Source: Streptosporangiaceae bacterium (GTDB lineage: Bacteria > Actinomycetota > Actinomycetes > Streptosporangiales > Streptosporangiaceae). From it: 5,205 nt of DNA. Below the pieces are notes generated by a model. That model saw only the letters and a list, made by a program, of their open reading frames with translations, was not told the DNA's origin and ran no database searches. The DNA is taken from NCBI GenBank assembly GCA_030045215.1, contig JASIBJ010000422.1, forward strand, positions 1 through 5,205. Reading direction: 5' to 3'. The translations under genes were made by a program, and so were the position numbers. Position 1 is the stretch's first letter. Every line of letters starts with the position of its first letter. Shown here one piece after another: positions 1 to 4,823 of this stretch.

Positions 1-387
1 GGCCTCGACTTCCTCACAGTCGTAGAACACGTACGTGACATCGCGGATCGCCGTCGTCAGCTGCGCGGCCAGCCGCAGCTGAACGGCGACGCCGGACTTC
101 ATGTCACAGCTGCCGCAGCCATACAACAGCACGCCGTCGATGTGCGAGGGCAGGTTGCCGGCGACCGGCACGGTGTCGATGTGGCCGGCCAGCGCAACCC
201 GCTCGCGCCTGCCGAAGTGGGTGCGGGCCACGAGGGCATTGCCGTCCCGATCGACGCTGAGCTGCGGAAGCGCGGAGAGAGCGGCTTCAATGGAGTCGGC
301 AAGCGGTTGCTCGCCACCGCTCACTGACTCCACGTCCACCAGGCGCGCGGTCAACTCGCCGACCGGGAGGGAAAGATCAAGTTTCAC
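1..387 (-). CDS. dapE: Succinyl-diaminopimelate desuccinylase, N-terminal part (cut by left edge)
   Basis: This is a cytoplasmic M20-family zinc amidohydrolase that removes succinate from N-succinyl-LL-diaminopimelate on the way to meso-DAP and lysine. The frame stays open for 129 codons from GTG 387 to the window edge. About one third of a typical 350-380-residue enzyme is present. Visible family motifs are the first metal ligand motif HIDTVP (His69, Asp71), the bridging-Asp segment GCGSCDMKSG (Asp95), and CEEVE with the adjacent Glu125-Glu126 that serve as catalytic base and metal ligand. The GTG is chosen because the protein then begins with the short KLDL segment usual in actinobacterial DapE. 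An ATG at 398 is out of frame and meets a stop at once. No Shine-Dalgarno lies upstream, but a TATGCT hexamer does, which suggests a leaderless mRNA. The gene diverges from arcA. Other M20 peptidases (ArgE, carboxypeptidases) share the metal motifs, but the overall wording fits actinobacterial DapE best. Confidence 0.9.
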   Translation of the reverse strand, partial: MKLDLSLPVGELTARLVDVESVSGGEQPLADSIEAALSALPQLSVDRDGNALVARTHFGRRERVALAGHIDTVPVAGNLPSHIDGVLLYGCGSCDMKSGVAVQLRLAAQLTTAIRDVTYVFYDCEEVEA

Positions 388-399
388 TGCCGCAGCATA
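388..399 (-). promoter_or_regulatory. Candidate leaderless promoter (-10 TATGCT) of dapE
   Basis: Read on the minus strand, TATGCT (399 down to 394) fits the actinobacterial -10 pattern TANNNT. Exactly six bases (GCGGCA) separate it from the GTG at 387, so transcription would begin at or next to the start codon. No purine-rich Shine-Dalgarno is present in this gap. Leaderless GTG genes are common in actinobacteria. No convincing -35 is seen, so this is an inference from spacing. Confidence 0.4.
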
Positions 400-434
400 G
401 CCTGATAGACCAGCCGGGCACGCGGCGCCGACTG

Positions 435-478
435 GGGGACGACCCCGGACCCCCCGCGGCGTGAGCCCGGGGACGACC
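435..478. repeat. Direct repeat GGGGACGACC, two copies 34 bp apart
   Basis: GGGGACGACC occurs exactly at 435-444 and again at 469-478. A weaker match continues past each copy into a CCCCCGC run. The period of 34 bp is a little over three helical turns. Both copies lie in the spacer between dapE and the preferred arcA start. They could be operator half-sites for arcA or chance in very G/C-rich DNA. No regulator can be assigned. Confidence 0.4.
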
Positions 479-508
479 TCCGTACCCCCGCAGGGCCGCA
501 GCAACACC

Positions 509-514
509 GGGAGG
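509..514 (+). promoter_or_regulatory. Ribosome-binding site deciding the arcA start
   Basis: GGGAGG sits just ahead of the ATG at 518. Its gap of three bases after the last G of the core is shorter than usual. The rival GTG at 461 has no comparable sequence at a proper distance. Together with the family start (MFHVDSEVG...) this favours ATG 518. Confidence 0.6.
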
Positions 515-517
515 GCC

Positions 518-1735
518 ATGTTCCACGTCGACTCCGAGGTCGGCCAGCTACGGCAGGTCATCGTGCACCGGCCCGGCCTCGAGCTCAAGCGGCTCACTCC
601 GGACAACGCGGCCGACCTGCTGTTTGACGACGTGCTCTGGGTGACGGAAGCGCAGGCGGAGCATGACGAGTTCACCGCCGTCCTGCGCGACCGTGGCGTC
701 ATCGTGCATGACTACGCCGATCTGCTCGAGCAGACCCTGGCCATCGACGAAGCCCGCGAGTACATGCTCGACCGGGTCTTCGATCACCGGCTGCACGGGC
801 CGCTCGCGGTTCGCGGGCTGCGCCAGGCCCTGGCGGAGCTAGATCCCGCCACCCTGACGAGCCTGCTGATCGGGGGCATCACCCGGCGCGAATTCCGCGA
901 GCTGGCCCAGGAGCCGCAGAGCATCACGTTCCGGTCGCTTGATCAGGACGGATTCGTGCTCGCCCCGCTCCCCAACGTCCTCTACCAGCGCGATACTTCC
1001 GCGTGGATCTACGGCGGCGTGTCTGTGAACGCCATGCGCAGGCGAGCCCGGATGCGGGAGACCATCGGAGATGAAGCCATCTACCGCTGGCATCCGATGT
1101 TCAGCGGCGGCGGCTTTCAGGTCTGGTACCACGGCACCGACAGCCGTCCGGCTTCTCTGGAAGGTGGCGACATTCTTGTCATCGGGAACGGGGCCGTGCT
1201 CGTGGGCATGTCGGAACGCACCCAGCCGCAGTCCGTGGAGATGCTGGCGCACCGGCTCTTCTCCGCTGGCGGCGCGTCCACGGTGGTGGCCGTGGACATG
1301 CCGAAGGCACGCGCGTTCATGCACCTGGACACCGTGCTGACGATGGCGGACTACGGCGTGTTCATCAAGTACGCGGGCATGGGCATGCTGCCCGCATACA
1401 CCCTCGAGCCGGGCAGTGATGGTGAGGAGCTGAAGATCACCGAGCACTTGCCCGAGCAGATGCATGACGCGATCGCCGCCGCCCTCGGGCGGCCGAAGAT
1501 AACGGTGCTGACCGCCACCCAGGACGTCCGCTCGGCCAGCCGCGAGCAGTGGGACGACGGGTGCAACGTGCTGGCGCTGTCGCCCGGCGTCGTCGTGGCC
1601 TACGACCGCAACGTCACGACCAACGCCTACCTGCGCGACCACGGCATCGAGGTGATCACGGTACGGGGCAGTGAGCTTGGCCGCGGTCGCGGCGGACCGC
1701 GGTGCATGACCTGCCCGATCGAGCGCGACGCCTGA
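518..1735 (+). CDS. arcA: Arginine deiminase
   Basis: This cytoplasmic enzyme hydrolyses L-arginine to citrulline and ammonia, the first step of the arginine deiminase pathway. From ATG 518 it has 405 residues, typical of the family. The guanidino-modifying enzyme signature is complete: LLFDD near residue 34, Asp159 in RDTSAW, Glu215 in LEGGD, His269 and Asp271 in FMHLD, Arg391, and the nucleophile Cys396 in RCMTCP. Spacing agrees with the Pseudomonas enzyme (Asp166, Glu224, His278, Arg401, Cys406). A GTG at 461 would add 19 residues unlike any family N-terminus and lacks a Shine-Dalgarno, so ATG 518 is preferred. No ornithine carbamoyltransferase, carbamate kinase or antiporter gene adjoins it, so it is either a solitary arcA feeding citrulline elsewhere or its partners lie outside the window. 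It diverges from dapE and converges on the LysR gene. Confidence 0.95.
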   Translation: MFHVDSEVGQLRQVIVHRPGLELKRLTPDNAADLLFDDVLWVTEAQAEHDEFTAVLRDRGVIVHDYADLLEQTLAIDEAREYMLDRVFDHRLHGPLAVRGLRQALAELDPATLTSLLIGGITRREFRELAQEPQSITFRSLDQDGFVLAPLPNVLYQRDTSAWIYGGVSVNAMRRRARMRETIGDEAIYRWHPMFSGGGFQVWYHGTDSRPASLEGGDILVIGNGAVLVGMSERTQPQSVEMLAHRLFSAGGASTVVAVDMPKARAFMHLDTVLTMADYGVFIKYAGMGMLPAYTLEPGSDGEELKITEHLPEQMHDAIAAALGRPKITVLTATQDVRSASREQWDDGCNVLALSPGVVVAYDRNVTTNAYLRDHGIEVITVRGSELGRGRGGPRCMTCPIERDA

Positions 1736-1747
1736 TGGCGGCCGGCC

Positions 1748-1771
1748 GCGAGTAGGGCCGCTACGGCTCGC
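1748..1771. terminator. Possible bidirectional terminator between arcA and the LysR gene
   Basis: In the 50-bp gap between two convergent genes, GCGAG at 1748-1752 pairs with CTCGC at 1767-1771, and TAG 1753-1755 pairs with CTA 1761-1763. The loop is GGCCG and CGG is bulged at 1764-1766. There is no U-tract on either strand. Position is the best argument, and many actinobacterial terminators lack a U-tract. Confidence 0.35.
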
Positions 1772-1785
1772 ACCCCGCTGGCTTG

Positions 1786-2730
1786 CTAGGGTCTCGCGGC
1801 CGTGCGCACGCCACCGGCCAGGCCGCGCGCCGCCGCCGTCAGCGCCCGCACGATGACCGCGACCGCGGGGCGGCGCACGGCTGACTCCCTGGCGACCGCG
1901 TACAGGTCCCTGGCCGGGCTAGCGCCGGGAAGCTCGCGCACGGCAACCCGCGCATCGCCCGCGGCCAGCGACAGCCGTGGCAGCAGCGCAACCCCGATCC
2001 CGCGCGCGACCAGGCTGAGGATGGTCGCAAGTCCCTCGAACTCCGATGGTGGCGCCGCGACCCCGCCCGCGGCGGAGAGCACCCGGTCGACCGCGCGCCT
2101 CGACGCCTCCCCCGCAGGCGGAGCCAGCCAGGGCTCGTCCCTGAGCTTGTCCAGCGCCACGGGCTCACGGGTGTCGGCTGCCCAGTGCCCGCGGGGCACG
2201 ACGAGCACGAGCGGGTCGGTGATCAGCGGATAGAACCGCATGGCCGCGGGCTGTCCGCTGGTCAGCCGGCCGCTCCAGTCATCGACTATGGCGACGTCAA
2301 CCTGGCCCGCCCTGACCAGCCGGAGAACCTCCTCGCCACCTTGCGTCTGCCGCAGCAGGAAGCTCAGGCCCGGATGGGCGCGCGCCGTTCTGGTCAGCGC
2401 CGGCGCGAAAGCCACAGCAGCGGTCGGAAAAGCCGAGATCGCGACCCGCCCGACCGGGTCAGGCGCGGCCAGATCGGACTCGGCCGCCTCGATGAGCGCG
2501 AGTATCTCGGCCGCCCGGGCGGCGAGACGCCGGCCGGCCTCAGTCAGCTCCGCGGCCCGCGGCGTCCGGTCGAGCAGCGCCGCGCCGGCTTCCCGCTCGA
2601 GCGCGGCCAACTGCTGGGATACCGCCGACGAGGTGTAACCGAGTGCTGCCGCGGTCGCCGCGATCGTGCCCCGCTGCGCGAATTCAAGTAGCAGCCGCAG
2701 CCGGTGCACATCGAGCATGATCCTCAGCAT
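1786..2730 (-). CDS. LysR-type transcriptional regulator
   Basis: This is a DNA-binding regulator of 314 residues, the normal length for the family. The N-terminal winged helix-turn-helix spans about residues 8-65, with the family wording GTIAATAAALGYTSSAVSQQ followed by LAALEREAGAALLDR and the wing ELTEAG. A linker helix covers about 66-88. The periplasmic-binding-like effector domain runs from about 94 to 300 (RVAISAFPTA at its start, VDVAIVDDW near 144-152, GIGVALLPR near 244-252). ATG 2730 has AAGGA (minus strand, 2741-2737) six bases upstream. Homologues often begin at the second Met (ATG 2718), but its GAGGA is only two bases away. The gene diverges from an aminotransferase and has a LysR-type operator over its own start, so autoregulation plus control of the aminotransferase is likely. 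The effector cannot be read from the sequence. The plus-strand frames across this gene are shadows. Confidence 0.93.
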   Translation of the reverse strand: MLRIMLDVHRLRLLLEFAQRGTIAATAAALGYTSSAVSQQLAALEREAGAALLDRTPRAAELTEAGRRLAARAAEILALIEAAESDLAAPDPVGRVAISAFPTAAVAFAPALTRTARAHPGLSFLLRQTQGGEEVLRLVRAGQVDVAIVDDWSGRLTSGQPAAMRFYPLITDPLVLVVPRGHWAADTREPVALDKLRDEPWLAPPAGEASRRAVDRVLSAAGGVAAPPSEFEGLATILSLVARGIGVALLPRLSLAAGDARVAVRELPGASPARDLYAVARESAVRRPAVAVIVRALTAAARGLAGGVRTAARP

Positions 2731-2746
2731 AAGTGATCCTTATGCT
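2726..2746. promoter_or_regulatory. LysR-family operator, AGCATAAG-N5-CTTATGCT
   Basis: This is a perfect inverted repeat with 8-bp arms (2726-2733 and 2739-2746) around a 5-bp centre. It contains the classical LysR box: ATAAG-N5-CTTAT with T at 2730 and A at 2742, that is T-N11-A. It lies in the divergent region next to a LysR gene and overlaps that gene's start codon and Shine-Dalgarno, so occupancy should repress it. The right arm also holds TATGCT (2741-2746), a possible plus-strand -10 for the aminotransferase, though no good -35 accompanies it. Confidence 0.75.
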
Positions 2747-2794
2747 TACATCCGCACTTGCCCGGCAGTCCTGATGCTCTGGCTCACATATGCT

Positions 2795-2838
2795 GGTCAG
2801 CGAGCCAGCGACGCCTTTGCGTTCGCTGGCTTATGACC
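2795..2838 (+). other. Large imperfect hairpin upstream of the aminotransferase
   Basis: GGTCA (2795-2799) pairs with TGACC (2834-2838). After a 3x2 internal loop, AGCCAGCGA (2803-2811) pairs perfectly with TCGCTGGCT (2823-2831), then CGC (2812-2814) with GCG (2819-2821) past a bulged T at 2822. The loop is CTTT. Seventeen base pairs in 44 nt is more than expected by chance. It ends 36 bp before the aminotransferase ATG and has no U-tract. It may be a 5'-leader structure or a second protein-binding dyad. TATGCT at 2789-2794 abuts it. Confidence 0.55.
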
Positions 2839-2874
2839 GAGTGAAGCTTCCCCCCGCAGCTAGGAGCTCAAGGG

Positions 2875-4188
2875 ATGCCCTGGGCTGGCCCCACCATCAC
2901 GTCCGATTCGTTCACCCTCCCCGCAGACCGCAGTCTCGTCCCCGTGTCGGCCACCCTGGCCGCCAACGAAGTGCTCGCCACCAGGCGAAGGGCCGGCCAG
3001 CCCGTCCTCCCGCTGGCATTCGGCGAATCCGGGTTGCCGGTCCATCAGCGCCTGCGAGCCGAGCTAGCCAGCGCGTCCGGCCTCGGCGCGTACGGTCCGG
3101 TCGCCGGACTTCCGTCCCTGCGCGAGGCGGCTGCGGGCTACTGGACCCGGCGCGGTGCGCCCACCGACGCGGACCGCGTCCTGGCCGGGCCCGGCAGCAA
3201 GGCCCTGCTGTTCGGGCTGCTGCTCGCCCTCGGCGCCGACGTGGCGATCCCCCGGCCCAGCTGGGTGAGCTATGCGGCGCAGGCCCGGCTGACCGGACTC
3301 GACCCGCATTTCGTGCCGACGGGGCCGGGCGAAGGCGGCATCTGCGACCCGGACGCGCTCGAGGAGGCCGTCCGCGCCGCGCAGGCCGCGGGCCGCCGGA
3401 TCGGCGCGGTGCTGATGACCCTGCCCGACAATCCCACTGGCCGGGTGGCCAGCCCAGCAGCGGTGCATGAACTCTGCGCCGCCGCGCAACGCCACGACCT
3501 GATCATCATCAGCGACGAGATCTACCGTGATCTCATCCACGACAGCGCGACGCCATTCCTCAGCCCTGCCTGTGTCGCGCCCGAGCGGACCGTCGTCACC
3601 ACTGCGCTGAGCAAGAGCATGTCGGTCGGCGGATGGCGGCTGGGCGTCGCCAGGATGCCGGACGGGCGGGTCGGTGAGATGCTGCGCGACCGGCTGAGCG
3701 GTATCGCCAGCGAGATCTGGTCGGCGGCGCCGGTGCCAGTCCAGCAGGCCGCCGCCGTAGCCTTCGCCGAGCCACCAGAGCTGGCCGAATGCGTCAGCCG
3801 GGCCCGGCGGCTGCACGCGGCCGTCGCGCGCGAGGCCGCGCGAGTCTTTGCCGCCGCCGGGGTAAGCGTGGCGGCGCCGCAGGCGGCCTTCTACCTGTAT
3901 CCGGACTTCGCGCCGTGGCGCGCGCACCTGGCCGACAAGTACGAGATCACCACGGGCGCCGGCCTGGCCGCGCTGCTGCTGGAGCGCTACGGAGCCGGGA
4001 CGCTGGCCGGCAGCGCATTCGGCGATGAGCCGGCCGCCCTGCGGCTGAGGGTCGCCACCGGCCTGCTCTACGGTGACTCCGAGGAGCAGCGTGAAACGGC
4101 CCTGGCCGCTCCCGATCCGGTGCAGGTCCCGTGGATCGGGGCGGCCCTGGGCAGGCTCGGCGAGATCCTCGCTGATCTGGCTGCCTAA
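2875..4188 (+). CDS. PLP-dependent aminotransferase, class I/II (fold type I)
   Basis: This cytoplasmic enzyme of 437 residues should transfer an amino group from an amino acid to a 2-oxo acid using pyridoxal phosphate. Motifs in order: GAYGPVAGLPSLREA (71-85), GPGSKALLF (105-113) contacting the cofactor phosphate, RPSW (127-130), LPDNPTG with Asn186, SDEIYRD with Asp214 (pyridine nitrogen) and Tyr217, and ALSKSMSVGGWRLG with the Schiff-base Lys247 and Arg255. RLRVATG follows, where Arg390 should bind the substrate carboxylate. All cofactor residues are present, so it should be active. Substrate cannot be read; the layout resembles the aspartate aminotransferase-like subgroup. ATG 2875 has AGGAG (2862-2866) eight bases upstream. 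It diverges from the LysR gene and probably forms one regulated unit with it. The region near 335-375 is longer than in minimal 390-400-residue homologues. A long minus-strand frame opposite it is a G/C-bias shadow. Confidence 0.92.
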   Translation: MPWAGPTITSDSFTLPADRSLVPVSATLAANEVLATRRRAGQPVLPLAFGESGLPVHQRLRAELASASGLGAYGPVAGLPSLREAAAGYWTRRGAPTDADRVLAGPGSKALLFGLLLALGADVAIPRPSWVSYAAQARLTGLDPHFVPTGPGEGGICDPDALEEAVRAAQAAGRRIGAVLMTLPDNPTGRVASPAAVHELCAAAQRHDLIIISDEIYRDLIHDSATPFLSPACVAPERTVVTTALSKSMSVGGWRLGVARMPDGRVGEMLRDRLSGIASEIWSAAPVPVQQAAAVAFAEPPELAECVSRARRLHAAVAREAARVFAAAGVSVAAPQAAFYLYPDFAPWRAHLADKYEITTGAGLAALLLERYGAGTLAGSAFGDEPAALRLRVATGLLYGDSEEQRETALAAPDPVQVPWIGAALGRLGEILADLAA

Positions 4189-4192
4189 CGAT

Positions 4193-4229
4193 CCGGGCGC
4201 TGCCTGAAAGGCTCCGGCGTGCCGCCCGG
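4193..4229 (+). terminator. Possible terminator after the aminotransferase
   Basis: CCGGGCG (4193-4199) pairs with CGCCCGG (4223-4229), and an inner GCCT-GAA-AGGC hairpin occupies 4202-4212. It begins five bases after the aminotransferase stop codon. There is no U-tract, so the call rests on position and a G/C-rich stem. Confidence 0.35.
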
Positions 4230-4246
4230 CCGACGCGGCTTGGGCA

Positions 4247-4275
4247 CGTATACCCTTTCCGACTCCCCCGGTCAA
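4247..4275 (-). promoter_or_regulatory. Promoter-like TTGACC-N17-TATACG pointing back over the aminotransferase 3' end
   Basis: On the minus strand, TTGACC (4275-4270) is followed after exactly 17 bases by TATACG (4252-4247), a good vegetative-promoter match apart from the last -10 base. No minus-strand gene follows. It would start an RNA running antisense into the aminotransferase, through the 4193-4229 hairpin. It may be fortuitous. Confidence 0.25.
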
Positions 4276-4359
4276 GGCCTGAGCTCGGGGCGCACTTAGA
4301 CTACGGTTCGTAATCGGCGCCGGGCCTCTCGATACGGAGAGTAATTTAGCAACGAAGCG

Positions 4360-4415
4360 CGCCGCGTACCGCGAGATTGCCTGTGCAACCTCATGCGGGA
4401 TCTCAGGCCGCGGCG
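4360..4415 (+). other. Two-tier hairpin in the kdp leader
   Basis: CGCCGCG (4360-4366) pairs with CGCGGCG (4409-4415). CC (4369-4370) can pair with GG (4406-4407), and GAGAT (4373-4377) pairs with ATCTC (4400-4404). The apical region can fold as TGC-N4-GCA (4378-4387). It could be a structured leader element or chance pairing in G/C-rich DNA. No known RNA family is recognised. Confidence 0.3.
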
Positions 4416-4469
4416 GACAACCAAGGCCTCGGGTCACCCGTTTCCGTTCGGGCGGCCCGGGGCCTTACT

Positions 4470-4568
4470 GCGCATGGGCCCGTTCGTGAGCCCGTTCCGC
4501 TAAAGGATCGCTAAAAACCGGCGCATGGAGTCCGTTAGGAAGTAGGGCCGCCGCGCATGGGTCCCGTT
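4470..4568 (+). repeat. Three GCGCATGG...CCGTT repeats upstream of kdp
   Basis: The copies are GCGCATGGGCCCGTT (4470-4484), GCGCATGGAGTCCGTT (4521-4536) and GCGCATGGGTCCCGTT (4553-4568). Their cores (GGGCCC, GGA-G-TCC, GGG-T-CCC) are each palindromic although the centres differ. Start-to-start distances are 51 and 32 bp, near five and three helical turns. Further bare CCGTT copies lie at 4438-4442, 4444-4448 and 4492-4496, making six in 131 bp. The conserved flanks around a changing palindromic centre suggest protein-binding sites. Confidence 0.55.
4498..4515 (+). promoter_or_regulatory. 11-bp-phased direct repeat CGCTAAA, candidate KdpE-type operator
   Basis: CGCTAAA occurs at 4498-4504 and identically at 4509-4515, offset by exactly 11 bp. 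OmpR/PhoB-family response regulators, to which KdpE belongs, bind direct repeats of this phasing. It is an A-rich island in G/C-rich DNA, 131 bp before the first kdp-operon start, between repeat copies one and two. An inverted TTTAGC lies at 4345-4350. The assignment to KdpE is inference from spacing and position; kdpDE is not in view. Confidence 0.4.
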
Positions 4569-4626
4569 TGCAAGCTCCGATTCGCCTGCACAGCGGGATC
4601 TACTGGAGCGTCCGACCCTGCCCCGG

Positions 4627-4645
4627 GCGTCCCTGGAGGACACGC
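4627..4645 (+). promoter_or_regulatory. Hairpin overlapping the Shine-Dalgarno of the first kdp-operon gene
   Basis: The Shine-Dalgarno GGAGGA is at 4635-4640, five bases before ATG 4646. GCGTCC (4627-4632) can pair with GGAC (4638-4641) and, past a bulged A, CGC (4643-4645), leaving loop CTGGA. This would hide half of the Shine-Dalgarno directly ahead of the start. A second GCGTCC at 4608-4613 could compete for the same partner. Confidence 0.35.
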
Positions 4646-4744
4646 ATGAACATCAACACGGACTGGTTCTACATAGTCATGACCATCGTCGCCTTCGGCG
4701 TGCTGTGGCTCATCGTTAAGGGGATCGAGAACTTTGAGCGCTGA
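4646..4744 (+). CDS. Small single-span membrane protein at the head of the kdp operon
   Basis: The predicted product has 32 residues: a short polar start (MNINTDW), one hydrophobic helix from about Trp7 to Val24, then a charged tail (KGIENFER). ATG 4646 has a perfect GGAGGA five bases upstream, the best ribosome-binding site in the operon. The 3' end overlaps the kdpF start by 11 bp (TTG at 4734), which argues strongly that it is translated and coupled to kdpF. Its size and layout (acidic residue, one span, Glu/Arg tail) resemble KdpF, so it may be a second KdpF-like stabilising peptide of the potassium-transporting ATPase. I do not recognise a named family, and the function is inferred from position and topology only. 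It is too short for most gene finders. Confidence 0.75.
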   Translation: MNINTDWFYIVMTIVAFGVLWLIVKGIENFER

Positions 4745-4823
4745 AAACTGGATCGGCATCATCGGCGGCTTCCTGCTGACCGTGTACCTATTCGTGGCAC
4801 TCGTTCTCCCTGAGAGGTTCTAA
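4734..4823 (+). CDS. kdpF: Potassium-transporting ATPase KdpF subunit
   Basis: This 29-residue single-span inner-membrane peptide is the accessory subunit that stabilises the KdpABC potassium pump. The start is TTG 4734, giving (M)SAENWIGIIGG, one hydrophobic helix from about 6 to 25, and the family-typical ending PERF (26-29). KdpF proteins commonly begin MSxEN and end PERF at this length, so the TTG start is well supported. AAGGGG (4718-4723) ten bases upstream can serve as Shine-Dalgarno. The start lies inside the preceding small gene (11-bp overlap), and the stop TAA is directly followed by the kdpA ATG, so translation of the three genes is probably coupled. Confidence 0.9.
   Translation: MSAENWIGIIGGFLLTVYLFVALVLPERF

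Larger units (their letters stand above)
4189..4645. other. 457-bp gene-free region ahead of the kdp operon
   Basis: No convincing protein or tRNA gene is found here. It contains a possible terminator after the aminotransferase (4193-4229), a minus-strand promoter-like pair (4247-4275), and plus-strand -10-like hexamers TAGACT (4297-4302) and TACGGT (4302-4307) without a good -35. There is also a small CTCTC/GAGAG hairpin (4326-4341), a two-tier hairpin (4360-4415), a cluster of CCGTT and GCGCATGG repeats (4438-4568), an 11-bp-phased CGCTAAA pair (4498-4515) and a hairpin at the first kdp ribosome-binding site. G+C is locally lower at 4295-4350 and 4500-4545, as expected of a control region. 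I see no match to the c-di-AMP (ydaO) riboswitch core. Confidence 0.7.

Noticed and set aside
461..517. GTG 461 as the arcA start, adding 19 residues
   Set aside because: The extra residues match no family N-terminus, there is no Shine-Dalgarno at a useful distance, and the stretch contains a repeat copy. ATG 518 has GGGAGG and the family-typical beginning.
839..1642. 267-codon minus-strand frame opposite arcA
   Set aside because: It lies wholly antisense to a clear enzyme gene, and its translation is low-complexity (His, Val, Gly, Arg rich) with no domain. It is a typical G/C-bias artefact.
2185..2691. 168-codon plus-strand frame opposite the LysR gene
   Set aside because: It is antisense to a full-length regulator with a recognisable helix-turn-helix, and its translation is Arg/Gly-rich without a domain.
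4296..4325. tRNA-like T-arm (CGGTTCGTAATCG)
   Set aside because: The T-loop pattern is imperfect, and no matching acceptor, D or anticodon arms can be built around it.
3064..4437. 457-codon minus-strand frame opposite the aminotransferase
   Set aside because: It is longer than the real gene, but its translation is Arg/Gly/Ala/Pro-rich without motifs, while the plus strand carries every PLP-enzyme motif in order.
4393..4503. 36-codon plus-strand ORF in the kdp leader
   Set aside because: No Shine-Dalgarno, Arg/Pro-rich composition as expected of random G/C-rich DNA, and it runs through the repeat cluster.
4189..4645. c-di-AMP (ydaO/yuaA) riboswitch upstream of a potassium operon
   Set aside because: I looked for it because of the context, but the conserved core segments I would expect (such as a GGGGACCC-type element) are not present.
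4535..4762. Minus-strand frames opposite the small kdp genes and kdpA (also 4863-5099)
   Set aside because: They are antisense to KdpF and KdpA, which are unmistakable on the plus strand.
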